The notes beneath the pieces were generated by a model. That model had not been told where the DNA came from, did no database searches, and worked only from the letters and a program-made list of their open reading frames with translations. The position numbers and the translations under genes are program-made. From Proteromonas lacertae (lineage: Eukaryota > Sar > Bigyra > Opalinata > Proteromonadidae), in NCBI GenBank assembly GCA_002245135.1, contig NGBS01000293.1, positions 463,779 to 527,778 of the forward strand: a DNA stretch of 64,000 nt, given 5' to 3'. Below are positions 39,308 to 52,800 of the stretch, in pieces. How positions within the stretch are numbered: position 1 is the stretch's first letter; each line of letters opens with the position of its first letter.

Positions 39308-39315
39308 TTACAAAT
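39308..39315 (+). repeat. target-site duplication, left copy
   Basis: TTACAAAT directly precedes the left terminal inverted repeat and is identical to 40391-40398. An 8-bp duplication is characteristic of hAT transposition. Confidence 0.9.
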
Positions 39316-40390
39316 CTGAGTTCGGCAACGGGACGTCCTTTTGTGTTTTGTCCCGTCCCTTGTCCTTTTCATACACGAAAACTTCTCGTTGATTACACAT
39401 GTCCTCTTTGTCCCGGGACGTGTAGTTTAACACGTCCTTTTTTGTCCTATATTTTTGAGTTTAAGTTTTTGTTTTTTTTAATAAAAATATTCTGCAAAAG
39501 CATTAAATAAGCTTAATATTAAGTATTACATACTATACTCAAGTCATTTTTGTATATCCTAAATAATATCTTTTGAAAATCCATTTAAGCCATATTTGCT
39601 ATATCTATGAATAATATTTAACCCACTTATACCACTTAGATAACTCTGTATAGTTTAATGAAGAATATCCCCATTTACAAACACTCATCACATAACAGAA
39701 GTTCACATGATACATGCTTATCATTGCACTAATTTGTACTATAAAATATGCCTGGATTAAATACAAATAAAAAGTAGAAAAAAGAAAAAATGCTTGATTA
39801 ACTCGAGTTCTTACATTTTTAATATCATATATTATTCACCTTCTTCCATTTTTCGCGAAAGTATTTCAATCGCTATATGCTTTACAACATATGAGATATA
39901 CTTTAGAAATTTAAAGAAAATCTATGACATTATATCAACAATACCATGTTTAATGTTCAAGCTCTTATTGAGAGAATTTTCTCCATCGAAAGAGTAATAC
40001 ATTCATACAGGAGAAATAGATTAAACTTAGATACTATTAATAACATTATGAGATTAAAGTATGAATTAGTTGAGAGAAATAAGAGAGAATAAGAACAAAA
40101 TGTAGGAATTGATGAAGATGAAAATAGAGAAATTACTAATGTGGAAGTAATAAGTAAAGAAGATGATGAGCAAAGTGAAGAAGGTAGTCCAGATTATCAA
40201 TGTTATTATTAATTATCTTTATTCTTACTTATAAATGTTTTAATTGACAAAAAAATCAAATAATTTATTTATATTACAAAAAGGTAATATCAAATGTTTA
40301 CAAAAGGGACAAATTACTGTCCTTTATCATACTCTTGTCCCGGACATGTCCCGGACATGTCCTTTTTGTCCCTGTCCCCGCCGAACTCAG
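39316..40390 (+). mobile_element. non-autonomous or decayed hAT-type DNA transposon
   Basis: The 1,075-bp element begins CTGAGTTCGGC and ends with its exact reverse complement, followed inward on both sides by GC-rich, GTCC/GGAC-rich subterminal repeats. The right end carries two tandem CCGGACATGTC units. It is flanked by the identical 8-bp duplication TTACAAAT. Internally, 39985-40092 and the codons just before it encode ERIFSIERV...YRRNRLNLD..INNIMRLK, matching the C-terminal dimerisation region (hATC) of hAT transposases. No intact transposase, zinc-finger BED domain or DDE catalytic core is visible. Confidence 0.85.
39930..40092 (+). pseudogene. hATC dimerisation-domain remnant of a transposase
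   Basis: One frame reads ALIERIFSIERV then YRRNRLNLDTINNIMRLKYEL before TAA at 40090. The hAT C-terminal consensus is S-x-ER-x-FS...RR-x-RL...M-x-LK. Upstream sequence inside the element is interrupted by stops. A short acidic ORF follows. Confidence 0.7.
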
Positions 40391-40398
40391 TTACAAAT
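40391..40398 (+). repeat. target-site duplication, right copy
   Basis: TTACAAAT immediately follows the right terminal inverted repeat. Confidence 0.9.
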
Positions 40399-40433
40399 AT
40401 ACCTACAACATTAACATAGTTTATAAAAACTAT

Positions 40434-42534
40434 TTAAAAAATTGAATCATCTGGTTCAACATAACTCTGCAACAAACTTATTTTATAATTCTTTTCATTT
40501 ATCTCTTTATCTCGTTTATTTATTTCATTCTTATATATATTTATTTTATCTTCTAATTCTTTCTTATCAGATAACAATCTTTCAATTGCTGAATTCATGT
40601 CTTTTAATGTTGATTCATATTTTTCACATTGTTCTTTTAGCAATTTCATGGTTTTCATTATTGAGCTATTAAGATATAATAATTGTTATATATATTTTAT
40701 ACATTAAATCATCAGTTGTTAATTTATTGATTTTTGTAGATATCAATGTGGAATTTGAATTTTTCTTTTCTTTTATTATTTCTCTTAACATACATCCACA
40801 TTTTGTTAATGATTTATATATTATTACAGATTTTTCTTCTTTTAAACTTCTTTCTAGTTTATTCTTTAATTCTATATCAATTTCATTTTTCAACTCATTC
40901 TTTATACTTATTTTTTCAAGATTTTCATTGTTTATATTAATATCATATATAATACTGTTTATCTGTTTCAACATTAACTCTATTGAAGGAATTTCAGTTG
41001 ACTATACAAAAATAAATATAATATTATAATAATATTTAATTTTATACTGGTTTTATATTAAATGGAGTTGATGGAGATGGTAAAGGTATTGAAGTATTTG
41101 AGGTTGGAGTTGGGGTTGAAATATTAATTGATTGTTGTTGTTGTTTAATAGAAGATGGAGGTGATATTATTATATTATTCATTTCATAATTCTTTCTTTC
41201 ACTCTTCACATTAGAAGATGAAGAAGATGAAGAAGTTGGAGTTGGTTGTAATATATTATTTATTAATATATTTGCAGCATTTATTGAAAATTGTAAAGTT
41301 TCAACTGTTTCGAGTAATTTCACTAATAAGAAATAAAATAAATAAATAAATAAATATATATATACTATGTGAAGGCGTTATAGTACATAATATTCCCATA
41401 TGATTAGGCGGACTTAAACAAGGACGTAATAATCGAACTAATAGACTGTTATTATATTCACTTATTTTATTTTTATTTTCATTATTATATATAAATATTT
41501 GGTTGATTAAACCAATCAAACTTTTATTAATATACGATGAGTTACGAGAATCTGCATGATCGTTGAATAATTGAATACTTTCACTTCCTCCCAAATCAAC
41601 TAAATCTAGTGTTGTTGTTTCAACCTATTATATATAATAATAATAATAATAATAACATACATTTTTTAATCCACGTTTTCTTCGACTAATAATTAATCGA
41701 AATATTAAATGACTTCGTAAATATCAAATTAAAGAAAACTACAATTAATATATTCAATTAAAAACGATATGTGATTGTTCTTCAAGTGTAATATTTCTTT
41801 CTCTTCTTTCTTTCTCTGCTATTGATATTAATCCATATATTTGAGCTTGACTACTGATGGCTTCTTCACTAGCTCCTTGCACAAATACACTAAGATAAAT
41901 AGAAAATAATAAATTCTTTTTATACCATTTACCTATTACATTTAACGATAAATTTGAATTAAAAGGAGGTAATAAATCACACATTACTTCATTATATATT
42001 GATATATAACTTACTTTCAATGAATAATGATAGTCAGCATGATCACGGATGTATCTAAACACTGTATTCAAGGTTAAAGGTAATATTCCTGGATCTTTGG
42101 CTGTTCCATGCATTGAATAAGTTTTGCCACTATTAGTACCTCCATAATTTACTAATAAACTATTTTTTCCACGTAATGCGCTTATTACTAGGTCTTTAAA
42201 ACAATCATTATAGGCATCAGCTGTTGGTTGAAAAGGTAGTAATAAATGTTCACATTCACAATCAAAAGCTGATTTTACATTTGCACTATTACCAACAATA
42301 GGCTAGGAATAAAATGTATAATTCGTTTATACTCTACCAAACGAATCATGACTTTGATAGATATGATTTAATTCGCTATTATTTGATTATATTACAATTA
42401 ACGATACTATTCCCAAGCGATTTTATGTTCAGCTTTTAACTCTCTTTTAGAAAGTGGCCTAAATCTGACACAGACATGTATAGCTTTACGGTTCTACATA
42501 CGTAAAATTTAAATTATACAGTCAGAGTACTCAT
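40434..42534 (-). CDS. kinesin-like protein, N-terminal motor
   Basis: An N-terminal exon starting at ATG 42534 is followed by an intron of about 24 nt and then KAIHVCVRFRPLSKREL, the first strand of a kinesin motor. Further exons carry the P-loop GGTNSGKTYSMHGT (usually GQTGSGKT), SHLIFRLIIS (switch I region), LDLVDLGGSE (switch II, usually DLAGSE) and SINAANILINN at the motor end. A Ser/Thr/Pro-rich linker (about 41.05-41.25 kb) and a coiled-coil tail ending at 40434 follow. N-terminal motors of this kind usually walk to microtubule plus ends. The P-loop retains GKT. Exon joining between about 41700 and 41760 is not clean and may hide a frame break. The subfamily is not assigned. Confidence 0.88.
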
Positions 42535-42603
42535 AAAATTTGAAAAATTATTGTTCCAAAATTATAGTCGTTAATAATTCTTTCTTTCTCATTCATTTTA
42601 TAA
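42535..42603. promoter_or_regulatory. bidirectional promoter region between kinesin and DDB1 genes
   Basis: Only 69 bp separate the two divergent start codons, so promoters and 5' untranslated regions of both must lie in this stretch or overlap coding sequence. It is AT-rich with no recognisable TATA or initiator element that I can single out. Confidence 0.5.
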
Positions 42604-45600
42604 ATGTCACACTTCTACATAGCGACTGCTCATCCTCCTACAAGTGTGAAATTTGCAATAACTGCTAATTTTACTAGTCCAACTACCAGGAATCTTATTG
42701 TTGCAAAGTTTAATACAATTGAGATATTTAATGTTACTCCGGAGGGCTTACAACCTGAATTGGAATTTTCTCTGTATGGTGAAATTATTCATTTGTCACC
42801 AATCACTTTAAAAGGTATTGATAGATTTATTAGTTGTAATGCTTATAGATAAGACTATGTTGGTCATTTGCACCAGGAGATATGATTTAGTTATTTTAGC
42901 GTATAAATATATTTTTATGTATATTTTTTTATAATAATAGCTTTGACAATGGTAAGATAATAACACACGCAAAAGTGAACTACGGAGAAGATTATTGTCA
43001 ACCTGTTGACATGCCAATAGTGGCAGTACATCCAGAAGGAACAATGATTGTGATATATTCTTACCAAGGTGATGTAAGAGTAGCTTCATTAGATGCTGCA
43101 GGTGCTTTAATTGGTGTAAAGATGATGAGAATGCAAGTAGATATCATCCATGACATGACATTTATAAAAGGAGATAAAGATTATGAATTATTAGTGTTAT
43201 CATCAGACTATCCTCGTCAAATCTCACCTACAGGTCATATCAATTCCTTTCAAGTGAATATTGAAGATGAAATGTTGAGACAAGTTGAAATCAATGAATC
43301 TTTAGCTAATTCCTATACAAAGTTAAGTATATTTAGTAATTATTATATTTAATAGTTCCATCACCTGATTATAAGAGTGTTTTAGTAGTTGGCAGTAACT
43401 GTATGACGTATATTGTTAATCATCGAAGTGATGTAATTGATTCTCCAATACAAGATATGTTAAGTTATACTTATATCGACAAGCAAGGAGATCGATTATT
43501 AATAAGTGATAAAAGTGGTGATATTTTCATAATATTCCATACAAATAACTCATTAGAAATGAAAACCAATTCAATACATATTCAATATGTAGGAACAGTG
43601 AATTATCCCTCATCTTTATGTTATATTGATAGTTCATTTGTGTATGTAGGTAGTACATCAGCAGATTCCCAATTAATCAAAATCTTACCTGAAAAGAATG
43701 AAGAAGGTGAATACATCGAAATTCAAGAGACATTTAATAGTTTATCCCCAATAGCTCATTGTATAACGATAGATCCTGAGAATCAAGGCCAATCATCAAT
43801 AATTGCCTGTTCTGGTATAAACAAATGGAGTTCAATCAAAGTGATAAATGGTGGAGTGGGAATCACAATCCAAGCTGCGATAGAATTAAAAGGAATAAGT
43901 GGCTTGTGGAGCTTGACAGATAATACAGCAAATACAAGTACTGGTAGTATTAATGATAAAAATCATAAATATTTAATTGAATCATTTATAAGTGAAACAA
44001 GAGTATTGGGAATAGAAGGTGAAGAATTATCAGAAACTGAATTACCAAATTTAATAAACAATGAACCAACAATTCACTGTGGAAATGTAGAGAGTGAAAA
44101 TTACTTTATCCAAATCGTAAGTGATAAAATCTTATTATTGAGCTATAATAATGGTGTTGGTAAAAGTGATAAAATCATCTATAATATCGAAGATAGTGAA
44201 AGTCATAAGATTTGTTTAGGTTGTAATAATGGAAATCAAATATTAGTTGCACTAACAGGAGGAATATTGATCTATTTAGAAGTAGAAGGATTTACAATAA
44301 AAGAAGTATGTAAAAAGACATTTTCTTCGGATATTTCTTGTATTTCCATTCATCCACTTAAAAATCCAACATCAATGGAGATAGAAGAAACTGAAGAAGA
44401 AGAAGAAGAATCAAATAGTAGAAATGGCATTATAAAGAGTAATTATTGTGCAATTGGTTTATGGGATGATTCAACAATAATGATATTGGATTTACCTAGT
44501 TTTAATGAAGTACAAAATGTGAAATTTGAAACTGACACAATTCCTCGAAGTATTCTATTAATAACATTAGATAATGAATCATATTTATTTATTGGAATGG
44601 GAAATGGATATATGATCCATTATCAAATAGAAGTAAACAGTATGAGATTAATAAATCAAACAAAAGTATTGTTATTATATATATATTATTAATTTTTAAT
44701 AATTGAAAATAGATTCGTTTAGGAACTCAACCATTGAATATTATACCGTTTCATACGTTAAAATCTGATCATTTATTCATAAGTAGTGATCATCCATCTA
44801 TTATCTCCTCTTATAATACGAAATTAATGTATTCCTTAGTAAATCTGAAAGATATCTCCTTAATTGCTCCTTATCATACATCATTATTCCCTGAAGGTTT
44901 AACATTTGCTTCAAATAATGAATTAATAATTGGAACAATCGATGAAGTTCAAAAATTACATATTCAATCATTTGGTTGTGATTTACACAAGAGAAGTGAT
45001 GATATAGGAAGTAGCAGTATTATCTCCAACACAAATCAATTAAATAATCGTTCTCAAATCCGAAGAAGTGAATATTGGTCAGATTATCATTATTTTGCAG
45101 TATCTTTATCTGATTTACCTGAAGCAAGTGATCCATATCAAAGTTCCATAGCAATCTACAGTGAATCAGTATGTTATTATTATTATTATGAAATAGAATT
45201 TTGAATTAATAGACAAATTCTTATGTGAAAATTTAGAGATTTGTTGTAGTTTAATGGACTAGTTCATTTGGTACAGATCAGACATATTTAGTAGCAGGAA
45301 CTGGATTTATAGTGGAAGGAGAAGAGAACTGTAAACATGGACGAATCTTGATATTTACCATCCAAAATGATACAGATGAAGCGAAATTAACATTGGTTCT
45401 ATCATATGATGTAAATGGATGTGTTTATGTGATGAAAGAATTTAAGAATAAGATATTAGCTGGAGTTAATAATATTGTATAATATTTTATATGTTAATAA
45501 TAATAGTTATATTTATATTCAACCAAATCTAAAGATAATAATATGCTATTAACGATGGAATGTAAATTGGCAAATCATGTCATAATAACAGCGTTAGATA

Positions 45601-46310
45601 CTAATGATAATTATATAGTAGTAGGTGATGTATTACAGTCAATATTTCTATATTTATATGATAATGATACAAATTCAATTGAAGAGATAGCTAGAGATTT
45701 TCGATCTGGAATGGTAAGAGATTGTATAATGGTTGATAATGATAAGTATATATATTTTAATAATAATTATTATTTAAATAGTATTTTAGTATCTGATGTA
45801 GAAGGTGATTTATATTCATTAGTGAAGAAAGTGGATGATCAAACTGATGAAGGAAGACTAACATTAGATATCAGTGGATTATATCATTATGGCTCAGTAA
45901 TAACATCAATAAGAGAAGGAACACTTGTAAATACGCAATTATTTGCTGAAAATTCCGATCTTCCCACTCCAAAATATGTATTTACAACAAACAATGGTGA
46001 AATTGGTATAATTGGAATATTGAATATTGATCAATATAATTATTTGATTCACTTACAAAACTCATTGAATGAAGTGATAAAAGGAATTGGAGGTTTAGAT
46101 TATAATAATTGGAGAAAATTCGTATTTCATAAGACAAGTTGTGAAAGTAGTGGTTTTATTGATGGTGATTTGATTTGTAAATATAATGAGATTGATGAAG
46201 AAAGTAAATTGAAAGTATTAGAGTTGATGAATAAAGATTTACCTGAGAAAGAACATCAGACTTTATCAAATTTATCTCAATATATTGATGCTTTGAACAG
46301 ATTATTCTAA
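42604..46310 (+). CDS. DDB1: DNA damage-binding protein 1 (DDB1)
   Basis: Eight exons (42604-42814, 42849-42900, 42941-43326, 43356-44665, 44713-45168, 45197-45476, 45507-45745, 45782-46310) give about 1,153 residues, close to the 1,140 of the human protein. Matches run the whole length: the N-terminus (YIATAHPPTSV ... FTSPTTRNLIVAKF), CAIGLWDDSTIMILDLPSF, LGTQPLNIIPF, IGTIDEVQKLHIQ, ARDFRSGM and GFIDGDLICKY. DDB1 is the three-propeller adaptor of Cullin-4 ubiquitin ligases, acting in DNA repair and replication control. The intron at 45746-45781 is 36 nt and in frame, so it hides inside an open frame. A +1 break occurs at 45260, where TAG follows GAC; conservation resumes immediately. Confidence 0.95.
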
Positions 46311-46883
46311 GATATTGTGATAATTATTTCATTCTTTCTATTCTTTGCAATTGTTTGTTATAAACATTAAGTTCATTTATAAATAATTTCATTTCTTCTA
46401 TCTAGTCACTTGCATTAACTTCTATTCATTTATATTCACTTCTGTTAAACAATTACTCTTCATATGCTAAACAAAACACTCGAATACTGTGTAAACTACT
46501 CAAATCTAACTTCATAACTACTATATCACTGTCACTTGTTAAATATTTCAATTCATTATCAAGACAATATTAGTATTTGAAGAAATAATATAACTACAAC
46601 AGTTCAAATAAATTGAACTCAATAATAGATAACTCATTATAACAGGTAAATGTTAGCCAATCGACATAAAACTAACCTTCATTTTATTATATATCATGAG
46701 AAAAACGAAATGCAAAAAAATAAAATTAGGAAATTTGATTGGTTAAACTTGGCGTTATATGATTGGCTATTCATTCCAAATATAATTACATTTATCTAAT
46801 CGATTAACTGTTTTAGGTCGTTATTATATTCAATTTGTATTAATCGAAACAAACTCACTCCAATAGTACTTGTTTCTTTAATC
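46311..46883. other. intergenic with an SDR remnant
   Basis: AT-rich spacer between DDB1 and the CRN/RHS-like gene. The only coding-like trace is a minus-strand fragment described separately (46430-46560). Confidence 0.5.
46430..46560 (-). pseudogene. short-chain dehydrogenase fragment
   Basis: The minus strand reads DIVVMKLDLSSLHSIRVF, matching the segment L-DL-(A/S)SL-x-SI-x-x-F of retinol-dehydrogenase-type SDR enzymes (the adenine-binding Asp-Leu). The frame then meets TAA, TGA and TAG codons and no glycine-rich NAD site or YxxxK motif is nearby. It is an exon-sized relic rather than a gene. Confidence 0.4.
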
Positions 46884-49800
46884 ATGCATTTAATTAACTT
46901 AGATTATGAATTGGGCTTTGATGATCTAAAGAAAATAAATCCAAACTATGGGAAATATGACAATAACAAGCCTTTTTTTTCTAGTGTTGATCCGTTCCTT
47001 ATAGTTCGAGATTGCTTCATTCGTATTTACAGTGAGATGAAGAGCCTTATCAAGAACCATGGATCAAAATATCAAAAATGTTTTTTGGTGTATGGTAATG
47101 AAAAATTAGGTAAGACAACGTTCAGCTGTTTTCTAGCATACTGTTTAAACATAGATACTGATTTTAGGGAATATAGTATATTTATAATTTGTACTAATAA
47201 TAATAATACAACTACTTATTATTTTCGAGAAGCTTATGGTGTAGAATATAAAAAAACAACAGTTTTACCTGATACTAATAGAAAAACGATAATAATTAGT
47301 GATAATATTCCCATTAAAGAAGATGACTACAGCAATTGTGAGATAGTCATTATGGTTTCATCTCCAAAAGCAGAGAAATACAAAGTTATGAGTAATAAAA
47401 GAGCTCCAGTACAATTCTATATACTACCATTCACAGATGAAGAAAAAAATTACTGGAAACATAAGTTGATTGAAAATGAACATCCAATTAATGATAGAAC
47501 ATTTAATGAAGATAAAGATATTTTACCATCTTATATACCACCATCATACAATGAATGGTTTTATATATATGATACTGATAGAGTAGATTTTGTTCCAGAA
47601 AGATTAAAGTTTATATCAAAGGAAATAGAGAGAGAAATTCTAAGAAGATGCTTTAATAGTAAAGAAAATTTGCAAAGTTGTATGATTTATTTGAGGATGA
47701 GGGAGATGGTTTTATGTTTGAGAGAATGATGCACATTATAATAAGAAATAGGTTGATTGATGAAAGTAGTATAATATATATTCAAGGTGTCTTAGCTTAT
47801 CATGACAATATGAAAGACTTTGTTCAATATCTTGCAGAAGATGGTGAAATGTATTATGATAAAGATGACAAAGAGAAAAAAGTTGATTCATTGTATGTTG
47901 ATTTTAGTGAAATTCATAATTTCCCAGCAATTGATGGCTGTATTATCACTAAATCCAGTGTTACATCTGTTCAAATGACAATTTCAGCTAATCATTCTAT
48001 AAATGATACTGTAATTGTATTTCTGAATGTATATATATAATATTATAATTGATTAGATGATATACGATCGTTATAAGAAGGAGATGATAAAGTATATATT
48101 AAATCCTCCTACAGATAAGTTAATTCCAAAAGACTTTGATCGAGAATCTTCAATATATGAACTTGGTTATATACCAATTAATTATAAAGAAGATATAATA
48201 TTCAAAATGGATAAGCGTAAAAGAATCCTATGTGAAAGTTATGTATATAATATTCTATTACTATTATTTTTTATAGTTTTTAATCAATGAAATTAGCTGT
48301 AGGAATGACATTGACAATAGTCTGATTGAAATATATAGTAATGTTAGAAAAGAAGAATTCTTGAAAGTTATGGATAGTGATAAACAAAAGTTTGATGCAT
48401 TAGAGAGTGAATTACACCCCCAAAATAAGAAAATTCGATTACAAGTATTAACAAAACAATTAGATAAATTCATGGAATATATAAAGAAATTAAAAATAGA
48501 AATGGAAAATCTAAAATCTGTTAAACGAACAACTTCATACATCAATGATAAACAAAAAACGGATATTTCCATACTGATTAAAGCATATAAATTGAAAGTT
48601 TTATTACTTATGTTTAATAATCTAGTAGATAGATTACCTAATTTAGTAAAGCCAAATAATATAAATTCAAATATATTAAACATGAAAAATGAAGTGGATA
48701 AAATGTTTATTGAAGAATTAAATGATATACAAAATGAACCAGATAAATCAAATATAATAATAGAATTACAAATGCAATCAGAAGTATTTAAAAAACAACT
48801 GCAAGGATTACTTGATGAATTACATTACAGTGAATCAGTTGATCAATTGAAAAATATAATTGATTTGTTCAAAATAAAAATACATGATTCATCAGATAGA
48901 TTGACATATTTAAATAATCAAATTGCTGAATTTAAAAATGATCTAGAAAAAATAAAAAGTATATGTAACGAAATACAATCATTGAAGAGTGATATATACA
49001 CAATTTATTATATACTCCAATCATATTTAAAGTTTAAACTAGAGAAAGATCTTCAAACCTTTCAATCATATTTAAACCCTTCACCAACAATAGAAACAGA
49101 TGATAACAATGGTAATGATGGTGATGATGATAGTTATGAAAGTGATGATGGTGATGATAGTGATGTAATTCAATCATTTCAATATCAACTTCAATTGTTA
49201 AGTATATTTGATCTTGATGATTCAAATGAATTGGTAAAATTAAAACTAAATAATCAAATTAACTCACAGTTATTTCATAATCTGGATGACTATTTCTTCG
49301 ATGTAATATACAATGAGTTAGATGATGCAGAGAAAGATGCTATGGATCGAGAAATTATTAAGGTATATTTTATTATATTTTATTATTATTATAGTTAATT
49401 AAAGATGAATTAAAATCGACAAGTACAAGTTTAGAAGATATTGAAAATGAATTAAACAAATGTAATCCGCAATTTAAAATAATAATTGTTGCATATGAAC
49501 ATAATGTAGTTACTCATCCACTTGAAGTTGGTCATGCTGGTTTTGGGCAGTATGGAGTAGATATTAAAGATGAAATGATAAAAGAAATGAAAAAGAATTA
49601 TAAATGGGATATAAAATCTGAAGTAAAAGTAATTGTAAAAGATAATGGAGAGAAAATTATACCAGAAGATATAATCATTTCTATAAAATCCAAAAGACTT
49701 AGAATTAGTCTTTTAAAAATAACTGAAAAACAATTATTGAGTGTTTTAACAAGTATAACTACCACTCCTCCTGAAATGAAAAGATATAATGATAGTACAA

Positions 49801-52800
49801 CATTAAAATACACACCGACAGTTTATCCAAGTTTACTTATTCAAGAACCTTTTAAAAAGAGAATTAAGAATGAAACAGATATTAAAATGTTGGTTAATGA
49901 ATTTAAAGATATTATCATAAAACCGAATAGCGAAGACAGTTTAAAACAAATTATAAATCAATACAAAAGTATTATAGATTATTTAAGCAAACCTGGTAAT
50001 GAATTGGAGTTGAATAAAGAGAATAAAATGATAATAAACGATATTGAAAAAGTATGTAGGAAAATAGATGAAAGTATAGTACTGAATGAAACTATAAATA
50101 AAGTAAAACACTTGAAAGACTTTATTGGATTAACTTTACCTACAAAACATTTCATTGATTTAGTATTATCAATTTTACCTATTGATTCTACTAAACAATA
50201 CTTATATGAAATATTGCGTGGATTAGGCAATCCTATTGATAAACATCAGTTATATCTCTCACTTTCTTCTGATAATCAAGATTATTATAAACAGTTAAAA
50301 TCAGAATTGACTATTAATAAACAGAATCAAGAAATAGTATTACTTACAGTTCTTGTTGAAGATGCTAAAGAGAAATTATGTAGTTCATTATTTGGATTGA
50401 AAATTACTATTAAAGTAAAGAATATTGAAAAGATGTTATTTGAATTGGGATTTACAATTAGTGAAGATGATAGAAATAAATTAATATCAGTTTTACCTGT
50501 TGAAGTTGATGAAGAGAGTATAAAGAAGTTATTTAATGCTTTACCTATTACTATTAATGAAGAAGATAAAAGCATATTAATATCATCACTACTTGTTGAT
50601 GCTAAGAAAGATAGTATAGAACAGATTCTGTCTGATTTTCATATCACTATTAGTGAAGATGATAAAAATAAATTAATATCAGTTTTACCTATTGAAGCTG
50701 ATAAAGAGGATGTAGAAATGTTATTAAATGGATTAACTGTTACCGTTAATATAGACTATTTGGATGATTTATTATTTAGTTTACCTGTTGAGATTACTAA
50801 AGAGGATATGAAAAAGTTTTTCAATGATTTAAACATTAAATTTGATGAACAGAAAATTGAAATGACATTTTATAATTTACCTATTACCAGTAATCAAGAG
50901 AATCAATTAATATCATCACTACTTGTTGATGCTAAGAAGAAGGGTATAGAGATGTTGTTGTCTAATTTAACTGAAGATGCTAATAAAGATAATATTTACA
51001 GGTTTATAGATAATTTACCTGTTAATATTGTCGAAGAGGATAAAAATAAGTTCATATCAACACTACTTGTTGATGCTAAGAAAGATGGCATAAAAAATAT
51101 ATTATCAAATTATGGCATGTTTAATAATGAAGGAAACTGTTTAAATGATTTATTATTAGATTTACTCGTTAATTCTAGTAGAGATTATATAGAAAAGTTT
51201 TTATTAGAATTACCTCATCATGCTTCTAAAGAAGTTATTAATAAGATTCTATTAGCATTACCTTTCACTATTAGTGAAGTTAATAGAAGTGAATTTTTAT
51301 CTAAATTAGCTGTTCCTACTAAAGATGATATTTATAAGTTTTTATCAATATTACCTATCACTAATGAAGCTACTGATGATGATATTAAAGAGTTATTATC
51401 TAAATTACCAATTCTTATAAATGATGAAAATATAAATGTATTATTCTCTGCGCTTCAAAGAAAATTAGATGAAAATACTAACAAAGTGTTTTTGTCAGTA
51501 TTACCTAAAATACGTGATGAGGTTATTGATAATTATTTATCTAATTTATTTAAATATGCCGAAAAAGAGTATTATGAAAAGTTAATATCAGCAAATAATT
51601 CAATAACAGATGTTAAAGGAAATTTGAGATATCATTGTTCAACTTGTAAAAGTATATTTATATTATTATAATATTCTAATAATAGAAACAAATTCTTTAT
51701 GTAGAATATTTGAAAATCCAGTAATATTAAATTATGATAATACTATTAGTATTGACTGTGAAATATATCAGTATCCTGAAAAGAGAGTGTATATCCGACA
51801 AGTTTATAAAGATATATGGAATGAATTAAAATATTATATATTATTTGCTAAGTTGGAAAAATTATTCGAAGATGAAAAATACGAAAGTAGTAATTTAATA
51901 GTTGAAATATTGAATGAGTGTATAAGAGAAGATGGTATATTATTTACTCCTATTCTTAAAACAAGTGATTATAAAGAATCTGATATAGAACCTTATATAG
52001 AGTATGTGAAGAAAAAGCTGTTTGATGAAAAGACAAATTTACAATATTCATTTAAAATTTTGTTAAGAGGAAATCCAGGATGTGGTAAAACCTCCTTTAT
52101 TATATTCTTGTTAAAGAAAATTATTGAATTGAATGAAAAAATAGAAAGAAAGAAAAATACAATGAATAAAGAATTGATAGAATTGGAAGAAAAGGATGAA
52201 ACAAAGAAAAGTGAATTGAAAATTGCAGCAACAGTACATAAAAGTTCAAAGAAAAGAAAATATGATAAATATAGATTAAAAGAAGAAAATGTAATTGAAG
52301 TAGAAAATGATAAAAAACACTCTGAAATAGCTATATCTGATTCATATAACCTTAACCCAGAAGATACAAATGCTTCAATATTGTTCTATGTTACTTCACC
52401 AGATATAAATAATTATGAACATTTTAATGATTCACAATTTAATCGAATATATTATTATATGGATGTTTTCACTAAGGATGAAATTGAAGAATGGGAAGAA
52501 AAATGTTTACCAATTGAATTACAATATTCAATATATAAGAATAGATTCAATAGTAAATATGGAAATGTTCCAAGACATATCTATTATGCAGCAATATATG
52601 ATATATGTTATGGTAGAGATTATTGGGAAGAGTTATATTCAAAAGGTATTAAACTAATAATAGGTGGTCTTAGTTATATGGATTTTTTATTGAGATATCT
52701 AAGTGAACCTTCATCAAATGAAAATAATAAAAATACATCCACAAATACTACATCATTTGATAGTACATTATGCCATTATATGGTGAAATATTCATATATT

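Noticed and set aside
40727-41029. 100-codon plus-strand ORF opposite the kinesin tail
   Set aside because: It is the antisense shadow of a Lys/Glu-rich coiled coil, with no start context or homology.
42300-42440. In-frame stops after KIAWE in the kinesin motor, first read as +1 frameshifts
   Set aside because: A 32-nt GTATCG...AATAG intron removes the stops and gives a continuous motor sequence, so no frameshift is needed here.
45169-45270. TAG and TAA read as glutamine in DDB1
   Set aside because: Using the 28-nt intron 45169-45196 gives NFELIDKFLCENLEICCSL, which aligns column by column with DDB1 from other eukaryotes. Only one +1 break remains and no codon reassignment is required.
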